From the NCBI GenBank assembly GCA_911728435.2, contig OU452211.1, forward strand, positions 5,084,001 through 5,148,000: a stretch of 64,000 nt of DNA. Direction: 5' to 3'. This DNA comes from Apoderus coryli (Eukaryota; Arthropoda; Insecta; Coleoptera; Attelabidae). The notes below the pieces were generated by a model that had not been told where the DNA came from, made no database searches, and saw only the letters and a list, made by a program, of their open reading frames with translations. A program made the position numbers and the translations under genes. Every line of letters starts with the position of its first letter. The first letter of the stretch is position 1. Below are positions 44,890 through 56,192 of this stretch, piece after piece.

Positions 44890-46320
44890 GTTGCGCAGTC
44901 CTGCCTGTCTTTTTTGTCAGCCTTGTGGGATGGTTTTCATTATCGATCTTGGCAATTTTTTCAAAAATCTTTGAGTCTATTATTAAAAATCACTGAATAT
45001 TTTGAAGCAAATAATCTCTTTATGCAAAGTAATAAGAGATCTACTACTCTTGCAATTAATAACCTTTTGGAATATGTTTCGGATGGCATGGAGCAGGGCT
45101 GTGACACCTTTGCTTCCTTTTATGACCTCACTAAGGCTTTTCACTGTGTCTCACACGAGAAACTTCTTCAGAAACTCTCTTACTATAACTTTGATGTTGA
45201 TAGTGTTGCCTTGGTTGGCTCTTATCTCAGCGATCGTTTTCAGCACGTTTTGTATGGGGGACGATACTCGGAGAGACAAAGGGTTGGACGGGGTGTGCCC
45301 CAGGGGTCGGTTTTGGGACCTTTACTGTTTTTAATATATGTAAATGATTTATACAAATTTCAAGAAGACTCAAATATAATCCTCTTTGCTGACGACACAA
45401 CTAGTCTGATTAGATATCGACCAAACGACCCTTTAGGGGAGTTGGTTAATGCTGTTGAGACTGACATAGGCAATTGGTTTCTGGCAAATTAACTGAGCTT
45501 GAATCAGGCAAAAACTCAGAGCATGAACTTTACTTTGCGTTCTGCGCCTATCGAACTTCAGAGCGATGTTGTGCGTGAAGTTCCTTGGGGTTCATCTTGA
45601 TCCTAAATTAACCTGGGAGAGTCATGTTCGAGAGCTTGGGTGCTCGCTGTCCAGGGTCATATATCTTATCAGAAGGCTTGCGCAGAGTGTTTCAATCGCC
45701 AGTCTGTTGACGGTATATCACGGTTATTTTGTTTCCCGTATGTCGTATGGTATTTTGAACTGGGGATATAGTTCCCATGCAATGAAAATCTTCAAGCTAC
45801 AGAGGAGATGTTTACGTACAATGTTGGGGCTCGGTTCGCGTGACTGCTGTAAAAAGTATTTTGTTGTTTTCTTTGTACATCTTAAACTGTCTTGGCTACA
45901 TTCGAACCAATGCCTCGCATTTCACTCTTCACTCTGATATGCATAATTATGGTACGCGAAATCGAAATGACATATTGCCTGAATTTCACCGCCTATTGAG
46001 GACTAGGAAAGGTTCTGACTATTATTGTGTTAAATTTTATAATAAGCTGCCGTCTCACATAAAGAACCTTGGTGAAGTCCAGTTTAACAAAAGTATTAAA
46101 TCATTTTTGATATCTCAAGCTTTTTATACCTTTGAGGACTATTTCAGAAGCGATATTGTAAGATTTTTCTAGATATTAGTTTGTTTTATGTTGTTGCTAT
46201 TTTAATTTGTTTGTAAGCCTTTCTTTGTTGCTGTAACTTTGATTGATTAATTTTTGTTCTTTTTTGACGTACTATACATGTTTTGTAACATAAGATGGTG
46301 AATAAATATATCTATCTATG
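44890..46320 (+). mobile_element. 5'-truncated non-LTR retrotransposon
   Basis: The frame at 44914-45492 carries RT motifs (FYDLTKAFHCVSHEK, GRGVPQGSVLGPLLFLIYVN, ILFADDTTSLI) and ends in a stop. Shifted frames continue with KFLGVHLDPKLTWESHV, RMSYGILNWGYSS, LQRRCLRTMLGL and the tail NDILPEFHRLL...FYTFEDYF. The endonuclease and 5' region are absent. The 3' end near 46318 is a short TATC-type repeat. It begins 75 bp past gene B's stop. It shares its tail with the fragment at 1-660. Confidence 0.88.
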
Positions 46321-46698
46321 CATAAATCTAAGAAATTAAAATTTGGACGCCACTGTGTTTTCTTAAAACAAAAATTAGTTTTCGAATGCCGATTCATTTG
46401 TCAGTAAATTTGGTGGCTCTTGATTTATTCTCGTCTGTAGAGTCAAAACATTGTTATGAGAATCTTGTGGAACTCTTAAAATTGCTCAAACAATCGCGTC
46501 CTTGAATATTTTCGATTACTTATTAAGAAACACCCTGTATAGCAGTAGGTATAGCGAATACAAATTTTATAGTTGAGTCAGTGAAATAAAATAATCTTAG
46601 AAAAACATTCGATAAGAATAATTAATGCAAAATTCAATAAATTTCGCAAAAAAAAAACAATTACACGTTCCACCGATATCTTATATAAATAACTAATA
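46321..46698. other. No gene seen
   Basis: AT-rich spacer with one CACCCTGTATAG terminus near 46530. Confidence 0.5.
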
Positions 46699-47208
46699 CG
46701 AGGGTGTGAAAATTTGCATGCATGGATGTCTCCCTCGTTCTCCTTTGTGTTTGCTACAAATCGATGATTCGAAAGCCGCTCAACGATTCACGCACATTAA
46801 TTTGCAAATAATTTTGCTTGCCCTCGGCCCATAACCTCTCTTCGTCTCTAACTCAAAGTAGCAACTTTCCCTGTCAAAATGTGTATGTGCGTGAGTGTGT
46901 GTGAGAAAGGTGAGTCATCCGCCGTATAGTCCTGACTTGACACCGAATGACTTCTTTTTATTCCCGTACGTAAAAAACAAACTGAGAGGTCAACGTTTTT
47001 CGACACCTGAAGAAGCGGTTGCTGCATTCAGAATGCATGTTTTGGAGGTACCTCAATCAGAGTGGCAAAAGTGCTTCGACAATTGGTTCAAACGCATGCA
47101 AAAGTGTATAGATCTTCATGGGGAATATTTTGAAAAACAATAAAGTGATTTTCGATGATTAATCTTTGTTTTTGATCTCTAATCCCGAAATATAAAAGGC
47201 AACCCTCG
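46699..47208 (+). mobile_element. mariner relic, C-terminal part and right TIR
   Basis: The frame 46895-47143 reads HPPYSPDLTPNDFFLFPYVK, KNKLRGQRFSTPEEAV and WFKRMQKCIDLHGEYFEKQ, the third catalytic Asp region and the C-terminus of a mariner transposase. The right TIR ends AAAGGCAACCCTCG at 47208 before TA. The 5' boundary is uncertain: TACGAGGGTG occurs at 46699, but the sequence after it does not match the mariner 5' end, so the N-terminal two thirds are lost. Confidence 0.8.
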
Positions 47209-47439
47209 TAGTATTTTTCAATGTTAGTTTTAATTTGTCGATTTTCACGTAATTTTCAGCTAGCTCTGTATCCAGCTGAAAACTTTTCATCCTCGTAGCA
47301 GATAATCATTAAACTGTTAAGCAAAGAGCTTTTAAAAATCATTGCTGCGTAGATATACACAAACATAGGTACCTACATTTCTCAGAATATATTATTATTT
47401 GATAAAATATTGTTTATTTTAAAAACTTCCTTTACAATA

Positions 47440-47600
47440 ATTTTATATGAGTCCAAAGTGAACCATGTTCTGAAAAATGTATTGTGGATCATATTAAAGG
47501 AGCATGTCTAGATCATATCATTCAAGCCTTCATTCAACTTCATAGCCATAAAATTTGTAATAGAACTTTTGTAAAATCTAATGACAGTTATTATCAGTAA
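47440..47600 (+). pseudogene. Decayed exon 5 of a fourth DUF1397-type gene
   Basis: After a one-base loss near 47478 the plus strand reads EKCIVDHIKGACLDHIIQAF and IQLHSHKIC, matching the last exon of gene B (KKCFVNHTKEACLDTVTQDA, FIQLYEALFKPC). Restoring phase by one A upstream would continue the similarity (NHVLK). No other exon of this copy was found, so it is an orphan exon between genes B and C. The cysteine spacing is kept. Confidence 0.75.
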
Positions 47601-48534
47601 GAATGTTTATTTGTTTATATTTTTTTTTGTGTTATTGTTTTTTACAAACAAAACAAGCTGACACGCTACTCCTATGTGAATATCTACTAGGTTGCCAATC
47701 CCTCAACTCATTGTAGAATTTTTCAAATATTTACTTACGGTATAAGAGAGTGGTCCATTTAAAAACATTTTTTCAAATTACTATTACAAGTAGTCATAGT
47801 ATTTGTATTTAACGCCACCCTGTATCATTTTGTCCCACAGAGTAAAATGCTTCAAGGTATCCTCAAAGTCAACACGAAACGAAATTACATAATATTGTGT
47901 TTTACTTATCCAAAGTATCACATTTCTTTGGATTCGTGTATATGAAAATATTACGGGAATTAATACAAAGTGTTCCATTTAAAATAGCAAATTTTCTCTG
48001 GGCTATTAGTGGTAGAAAGAAAATCATTTTGCAGATTAATTTTCGTTGAGGAAGTTTGAGTTTTGTGAAAATTTCAACTTTTGTTACTCTCGAAATTCCC
48101 TTTTTTCCATTTTCCAAAACTTGCTTCACACAAACTGCTATAACTCCCGAATCAATAGTCTGACTGCTGTCAAATTTATACACGTATCGTTTGAAGGTTC
48201 GTACTACATAAAAATTATATGGAAAAAATTCTAGTAACGCCATCTACGTGTCATCCTACGGACGTATTGAATGACCTAATACCATTAAAACTTATTTGTT
48301 GAATTGTGATAGATACTTACATAAATTAAAATCTATTGGCAACCTTGGATAAAGAACTAATTGTTAATTAAAATTCATTAAAACACAGTGCTAATGTTTA
48401 TATTAATATAAGAATTTTTATACTGATAAACATTTCTAGAAATATCAGAAATACTGACTCAATATAAAATGAACTTTATTATTGAGTTATCTCTTATACA
48501 CGTTTAACATTTGTGGAACAATCAAACTATAAAA
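47601..48534. other. 5' flank of gene C, no gene seen
   Basis: AT-rich spacer with a CACCCTGTATCA terminus near 47816. Frames on both strands around 47.8-48.2 kb overlap each other and have no domain content. Confidence 0.5.
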
Positions 48535-51500
48535 ATGAAATTTTTGTTGGGTTTTTCTGTTTTATTCTTGGCAGGTATGTAGTATTAATTATTAATTTTA
48601 CATTATATTGTAATATTTAATTTTCCTCGCACATAATAAGGACGCTATACAAAGCTTCAATAAATTTTAGATGCAGGTCTACAGATATTGTTGGTTTACT
48701 TTTAAACAACAAAAAATTCATTTACAATATTATCATCACGTTCTTAAAGGATAGTAAGCTTAACATTTAATAACATGCCTCATTTTGCTCAATAATCTGT
48801 GGCTAATAGACTATGTCTGAAGCCAAACAGCTCAAAAGAAAATAATTTTCCTCGAATTTTTAGTAATTCTATTTTGTAAAGTGATACCTACGGAAGTTTC
48901 TGATTTTCAAAATGCCAATTACCTACTTCTATTTTATTTTTAGAACATACACATATTTTTTAGCCCGATAGCCACAATTTTGAGTCATCAAAATTAAAAC
49001 AAAAACACACAGATTCATTAATAATAAACTAGACAAAGTTTTTCAGCATAATTAATCTAAATAAATTTAATATCAGATTGATTGTGTTATGCAATAGTTG
49101 GAAATAGGAAAATGCTTTGTTGTTTTGTACAATTTTAGATGGGAAAAACCTATTATGAGATAACCTTACGAGATTTCTGTTTGAAATATCAATAAATTAT
49201 GATTATTAAGTATATTTTTGCTAAATATTTGATAACGATGTTTATTTGAAATCGTTTAATTCGTATAAAATTTCTTGTTAAACTTGACTCGGTTGCCCTA
49301 TAGAACGAATAATCAACACTAGTTTCATATTGGGTCTGCCAGATAACTTTTTTTTTTTGAAAATGCTATAAAAGAAAAACTGCTGAATATTTTCTCAAAT
49401 TTCTTTTTTTATTTGAAAGTACAATCCTTCCAGTTAATAATGACACATAATTTCATTCAAATGGCTGCCTCGGCTGGCCATGCAGTAGCCTACATGATCG
49501 GTCCAATTTTTAAGCACATTATCGATTGTGTGCAGCTGTATTTCACCAATGGCTTCACGAATATTGTCCTTTAAAGCGTCAATTGTCTCTGGCTTGTCGG
49601 CGTAACACTTATCTTTGACGGCAACCCACAAATAATAGTCCAACGGTGTCAAATCGCAGCTCCGAGGTGGCCAAACGACATCAGCTCTGCGGCTGATAAT
49701 GCGATCATCAAAAACAGGGCGCAAAACATCGAGTGTAGCTTCGGCTGTGTGGCACGTAGCGCCGTCCTATTGAAACCAAATGTTGCCAATATCCTCCTCT
49801 TCAATTTTTGTGAACAAAAATTCGTTCAACATGGCCCGATAACGATCGCCATTGACTGTAACGGCCACTCCTTGCTCATTTTCGAAGAAAAAGGGCCAAA
49901 TTATGCCTCCGGACCAAAATCCGCACCAAACAGTGACTCGTTTTGGATGCATCGGCTTTTCAATGTATGCGTGCCGGTTTTCTGTGCCCCAAATGCGATA
50001 ATTTTGCTTGTTTACATACCCGCCAAGATCAAAATGAGCTTCATCTGAAAAAATTGGACTTTGTATGGCGTCATACCAAGGTCTTTATGCAAAATTCGTC
50101 TCAATGATGTCTCCGAAATGTTCAATTGTTGAGACCGACGGTGAATTGATGTTGATGGCGCTTCACGCACACTTTCTGCCACAGCAGCAATATTCTCGGG
50201 TGTACGCACTGTTTTTGGCTTTTCACGCTTTGGTTTATCGATGAGGATGCCAGTTTCTTTCACTTTTTTCACGAGATAACGAACATACGGAGCTGACGGT
50301 GCTTCTCTTCTTCCAAAATCCGTACGCAATTTTCGCACACATTCTGCAACATTACCATGATTTTCAAAGTAATGCCGCAATATTTCCCAGCGTTGTTCAA
50401 GCGTATACACAACCATATTCGTTCTGCGGAAGGATAAAACTAATTATCTGTCAAATCAGACATGAGCTAAGTGTTACCCTTCACGAAATAAGCACTAGTT
50501 GAAAAAAAAAACGTTAGATGGCGGACCCGATATTATTATTTTTAGTACCATCAATCCGGCCCGCGACAGCTTATGACTATAGCGTCATCAATCTATTGTC
50601 ACTATTTCTGTGATAAGTTGAAGAAGACTGATAATTACTCGGTTTAATTTCTAAATCGGCAAAAGGGCGATGCTTCTCATTGAGAGAAATTTCGCTCTCT
50701 GCTCGAAGTCCAAAAAAGCGCTTAAGGACTTTTCCACAACCAACCCAGCGTACCGCAGTATGATATGCAGCAGTCCTATTCTCCAATCTCTACAGCATTT
50801 GACACAAGTACAACCACTCCTTTATGTTTACGACACCTATTTTTGCCTCCATCAGTTGTGATTGATTTCAAGTTTTTCCATCGAAGGTTCTTCTTATTAA
50901 TTGCATTTTCAACTCCCTTAAAAATATCTGCCCGTTGCCTTGCCAGTGAATACTATCAATATCAAGAAGTTCTTCATACACTTCATAGCTTTTATCTACT
51001 CCGCGAATAAAAATCACACAAACCTGAGCAGTATCTGACACATCCGTTGACTCATACGAGGGTTCCCTTTTATATTTCGGGATTTGGCAACCCTGGTGTT
51101 GCAATCTGGCAACTGACAACTCTATCGTAAAGTTGGACATTTTTGAGGTTATACGTACTCAGAACGTTTAGACATACGAGCTCTATTTGTGTTGTTTACA
51201 GTAACTTAATGAATCTCGGCCCAAAAATGGAATTAAATTGTGAACATTTTCGTGCGATTATTTTTTACAACTTTCGAAGTGGATTAAGTCAGCAACAGTG
51301 CATGGATGAACTTAATTCAATTTTTGGAGATGAAGCTCCATCAAGGACCAGTGTTTATCGATGGTATGTTAAATTCAATCGTGGTCGTAGTTCACTCCAA
51401 GACGAATTTCGTGAAGGTCGTCCAAAATCAGTTGTTGTTCCGAAAATCATTGATGCTGTGAGCGAACTGATATTGCAAGATCGTCATGTGACCTATCAAG

Positions 51501-52659
51501 AGATTGAGGCCTGTTTTTTCGAAACAACTGGAGATGTCGCAAAATCATTGATAGGTCTATATCGACAAGCCCACAACCACGCGTGCATTAAAGGAAATTC
51601 AACGAAATTCAGTCACATTTATGCAGAATGGTCCTGCAAAAATTTGGATAAACGAGTGCGTATGTGTATGCAAAGCCGTGGAGGCCATTTGCCCGATCCC
51701 TATCCTATGTACTCAATAAAAAACTTAGTCAAAAGACTATCTGCTTGCAGAAATTTTAAAGTCTTCTAATTTAATCTTCTGATAATTATTTACCGAAAAA
51801 CTGGTATTTGTTTTTTAAACTGTTATATTAATAGGTGCCAGTTTATCGTCATGCCAAACGGAAAAAGAGATTTTAATTCAACGATTGCGAAGTATGTACG
51901 GCACCGATGAGGACCTCGAGGCTATTGAAGTTATTAAGTCAAAAGTAGAAGCAATTTGCCCTGGATATGGATACAGAGTTCCGGTAAGTAATTCCTTCAA
52001 CTATTTATGTTCTATTTGACACACAATTATCGCGCTTTTACAGAATGTTACTGAAGAAATTGAACGTTGCTGGAACCAAGTGGATGAAACGTCGGAGACA
52101 ATGTGTTCACTGGTTCGTAATCATGGCCGTCGTTGTTCTAAACCAGTAGTTGAGTTGCTTGAAGAATGTCTACCGTCCAAATCCAGAGAAATCCCTGCAA
52201 TGGCTGAGGATATGATACTGGCTTCAGCACAGTATCTGTGTGAAACGGATGGAGAACATATTTTTGGTAAAAGCATTCTATAAGTTAGCAAACAAGCATC
52301 TTCAACCGTTGTTTCAGAATTTCTAAATCCATGTGCCAGAACACACAGTTATCAACTATCCAGGTGTGTGAGAAGAATCAAAGCCCGTTTGCAACAATAC
52401 CAATCGAAAACACCAACCAAAGAAGATGTGTGCAGGTATTTGATTTTATTTATCTTTAATTTAAAAGAAATAATTTAACTTGACTCTATTTGTTTTCAGT
52501 AACTTAAGTTCTTTAAGAGGATGTTTACAATCACATTTGGAAGTAGCTTGTGGTAACAAAAAAACCAGACAAGCTTTTCTTCAATTTTTCGATGCACTGA
52601 GAAGTCCCTGCAATGAAAATGATGTGATGAACGAATTAGACTTTGTTGAAAAAATGTAG
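48535..52659 (+). CDS. Secreted DUF1397 / 27-kDa haemolymph-protein-like gene C
   Basis: Five exons (48535-48574, 51835-51983, 52044-52266, 52318-52435, 52500-52659) give 229 residues. Exon 1 is a signal peptide (KFLLGFSVLFLAG). The body keeps the family pattern: VEAICPGYGYRVP, IERCWNQVDETSETMCSLV, RRCSKPVVELLEECLPS, QYLCETDGEHIF, NPCARTHS, RCVRRIKAR, GCLQSHLEVACG. Exon 3 is again 223 nt; exon 4 is 118, three less than in A and B. Intron 1 has grown to 3.26 kb through two transposons; the other introns are about 50-65 bp. AATAAA at 52738-52743. Same orientation as gene B. Confidence 0.88.
49330..50530 (-). mobile_element. Degenerate DD41D Tc1/mariner element, complete ends
   Basis: TIRs of about 35 bp (TTGGGTCTGCCAGATAAC at 49330 and the complement TCGGGTCCGCCATCTAAC at 50530) are flanked by TA (49328-49329, 50531-50532). 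The minus-strand transposase begins MVVYTLEQRWEILRHYFENH at 50416, is shifted near 50040, continues PKRVTVWCGFWSGGIIWPFF, meets a stop before DGATCHTAEATLDVL, and ends with WPPRSCDLTPLDYYLWVAVK...CMASRGSH. The second and third Asp are again 41 residues apart. It lies in intron 1 of gene C, antisense to it, and cannot be active. Confidence 0.9.
51057..51771 (+). mobile_element. mariner with internal deletion joined to a foreign transposase tail
   Basis: The 5' TIR CGAGGGTTCCCTTTTATATT follows TA at 51055-51056. The frame starts at 51227 (MELNCEHFRAIIFYNFRSGL), matches mariner through TYQEIE, jumps to CFFETTGDVA (deleting about 110 codons), then passes in frame into NLDKRVRMCMQSRGGHL. The last resembles the C-terminus of other Tc1/mariner lineages rather than this mariner's own KCIDLHGEYFEKQ. 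No right TIR was found. It sits just upstream of exon 2 of gene C. This copy supplies the empty site for the P-like insertion at 14.3 kb. Confidence 0.8.
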
Positions 52660-53430
52660 AACGCAACAATAACATTATTTAACAAAATGTATCCTAAGAC
52701 GTTATTATTGTTTATTTTATGATTTATTATATAATATAATAAAGGAAATATGTTAATACTCCACTAGATATCGCAGCTAGCTTTAAATTATTGATTTGAT
52801 TTGAAATAGTCATGAAATTTAAGCCATTATCTTGATTTCTTTCTGAGCCTGAACACTGTATTTTATTTTTGTTGTAAATAATTAATATTTACCTATACAT
52901 AGTTTGAAATATTATGACACAGGATACAGGGTGATTCATTATGGTTGCAACAAACGAAAACTGGACATTCTTGAAAACAATTCAAGCATTTTTTGCCATT
53001 GAACCCGTGTCCGCAAAGCTCCGTTATAGAGATACAGGGTGTCCTAGTTAAATTAGCTTTTTGTTCATTTCTCAAAAACGATTTTGACAAAATTTTACAA
53101 GCATTTGGGGACTGATAACCTAAAATAATTTTTATTTTGACTCTCATTGGCGTAGATATAGGGGGCATTCGGGTAAATTTTACACATATGTTAATTAAAG
53201 ACAGCTTTGACAAGCTTCATTATTTTAAATTATTACTTTTTTAAAAAGAGCAACTTATAAGCTACAAAAATATTTTTTACCAGAAAACAAAATGAAATTG
53301 CAGTGGAAAACGATTTAACAATAATAAATTGCTTAACAACGAATTTTAAGGTTTAATCAGTACAATTAAAAATTCAACAATAAAAAAACTAAGCTCAAAA
53401 TTAAAAAAGAAAATTGATAACTGTTCAAGT
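52660..53430. other. No gene seen
   Basis: 3' flank of gene C and AT-rich DNA with TACAGGGTG termini near 52925 and 53033. Confidence 0.5.
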
Positions 53431-54120
53431 TGCCCTCCATCGACAGTAATGCACATTCAACATCTTTCAACTAATGAATTTGTAGCTCTAATAATGAAAA
53501 CATGGCAGCTTCATGAACTCTATCCAGTAGTTGTTTTTTATTTATAATTGGTATACTGTAAACCAATTGTTTCATGTACCCTCATAAAAGGAAGTCGAGC
53601 GGATTCAGATCCGCTGATCTTGGAGGCTACTCAATGGGACCTCCCAAACCAATCCAGTTGTTTCCAAACAGTTGATTTAAAACTTCTGTCACTTGTCTAC
53701 CACGATGCGCAGGGGCTCCGCCATGTTGATACCACATGTTTTGAACAATATTCAGAGGTACATCCTCAATAAATTGTAGAAAATGACTGTATTGATTTGA
53801 GAGCAATAATTGATTGTTAAACATGCCACCCCAAACAATGATACTAAAACGTTCTTGAAACTTTCGCAGCCTAATAGCACGAGGGTTGTTTAAAGACCAT
53901 AAAAGTTGCTTCATATGACCAGAGTACTTTCTCTAAAAATCTTTCATCTTCTTGATGCTTACCAAGAACCCAATTACAAAATAGTAGGCGCCTTTCATAG
54001 TCTCCAGGATGTAGGGCCTGGACGTCTTGAAGATGATAGGGATACAGAATTTCTCGATTTAATACTCTCCAAACAGTTGTTTCAGGTAATGCCAATTTTT
54101 TTTTGAATATTTAGAGGATG
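53431..54120 (-). mobile_element. Tc1/mariner-superfamily transposase relic
   Basis: Minus-strand frames read LPETTVWRVLNREILYPYHL (end of the DNA-binding part), YERRLLFCNWVLGKHQED, SIIVWGGMFNNQ, WYQHGGAPAHRGRQVTEVL (second Asp replaced by Gly in HGGAP) and, past a stop, PPRSADLNPLDFLL. Stops and shifts are frequent. It is another long-spaced DDE lineage, distinct from the two DD41D copies. Ends were not identified. Confidence 0.7.
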
Positions 54121-55802
54121 CGGTCGTTCGTTAACTCTAGGTAAAATGCTCCCTGTCGTTCTAAGCCAAAACAACAGGTTATGGGCCCAGGTAACTCACG
54201 TTTTTTTGGGGTGCATGCAGAATCAACTTCACCGATTACTTGGAAAGAGGGAGAACAGTAACTGACAAGTATTATGCGTTGTTATTGCACTGGTTGAGAG
54301 AAGAAATCAAGAAAATACTTCTGCATTTGAAAACGATCGTTCTTCAAGACAAGTTTGAATTATTATATTATTCCCCCGTTATAGGAGGATCATAAAGGAA
54401 TGTTGTTGTGTATAAACGATACCACGAGGATTTCACAATTGATATTTATCGAGCAAATAGTTCTTCAGTTATCAGGCTGTTTTCCTTTTCAAAAACCAGT
54501 GCAGTTTACATTCCGTTCATTAGAATATGTACTTTAAATATCAGCAAAATGTTTATAAAATTAGATAAAATAAATGGAACACAAAACTATTTTTTTTTTT
54601 TTTAAATAAAGAATCTTTAAAAAATGCATTTTATGTTCGTACCTTAGTAAAATTCAACCTTGCAACTACTTCGTTATCAGTGGAATTATGTGTCACGATT
54701 ATGGCAAATTATCAAGACAGTGTACTGTTTTTTTTAAATTATTGAACATAATTGCTTGGTCCTAATATTTTACTATTTGATTCCGAGTATTTTAAAAATG
54801 GCGTTTGAAGACTCGACTGCAAACCATCTTGTTTTATAGTTTGCAGCAGTGGCGACGCGTGAATTTTTCTAAAGTGTTACCAAACCAAATGTGGAAAATC
54901 TTATCTTTAAAAAAAAAGTTTATTTTGAACCTCTGAAATATAATTTTTTGCTTATTTTAGGTATTTTATTTAAACTTTATTTTAAATGATTTTTTTAAAG
55001 TAAAAATTGCTAATCCAGGCCTGTGGGGATAAAATAAAAAATATCGAACTACTTTTTTTGATTCCTTTTAAATGATCTCCTTTGTCTTCAAAATTAATAA
55101 AATTATATTACAGTTAATAGTCATAAAATATATATTTTGAAGATTTTTAACTGTTACCAATAGTAACAGTGGTTACATGGACGCTTAGCCACTGGTTTGC
55201 AGTTTGGATCCATAGTACACCCATTTAATTTTATCCTACATTAAAATTTGTTAACCTCATTAGGTACTAAATTGCTTCTTTTCTTTGCGTAACCAATAGA
55301 TATTTTTTTACATATTTCTTCAATATTCATTACAAGGTACATATCGCAATACATTTGCGTCTAAACTTTACATATCATAGTAATTATTTGATTATTGCAA
55401 AATTAAAGAAATGTATTGTTATTAAATTGTATAACTATACCTAAAATTAGTTCTTTTATGTATAATTATTTAGTAAGTATTAGGAACTTAGTCAAGCAAC
55501 ACCGAAAAGCTATTTCTACAAATCATCAAAGATAAATTGTTACACGTTATTTTGAGTTGCAAATTTGTTTATATGCATAATTTAAATGAAACTAGGAATC
55601 CTTTAATTATCTTTTGTTATGGAGTTAAAAAAGCCATCAAAATTGATTTATTTATTAAGTATTGTTATTCGTTAGAGAGCGTCTATATGAAATGTCATTT
55701 CTATTGTCAATTGAACCAAAAATCATTTGCAATTACAAACATATTATTAATTAAATGGAAATCCTATTACAAATAAAAACACCATGTAAAAAAGTCTGTT
55801 TA
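54121..55802. other. No gene seen
   Basis: AT-rich DNA with homopolymer runs near 54585-54605. No frame with domain content and no repeat shared with the rest of the window was noted. Confidence 0.5.
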
Positions 55803-56192
55803 ATTTTCGGTAGTAATACCCCTAGGGTCTTGAAAATACCGAGATAACTTTGTCATAGAGAATGCCGAAAGCCGCAGGCCGAGGGCTATTATCCTTGAGC
55901 AACTTGCTTGAAGGATTCTCTATGACAAAATTTTGAGTATTTATCAAGGCCCGAGGAGTATGTATGTATGTATTTGCTCTTCTTTATTGGCCGCAGCTAC
56001 CAGGGCTATTTGGCCAGGGGTGATTTATCCTCGTTCGGATAACACAAGGGGTGAGTCCCAAACCACCACAAAACCTTATTCGATAAGATAATTTTTTACT
56101 TTGTAGATATCAAAAATTTGATTGTCAATCTGACGTTTAATAATTTTCAATACAAAATGTATTAGTTTTAATCAAACAAATATTATTCATTT

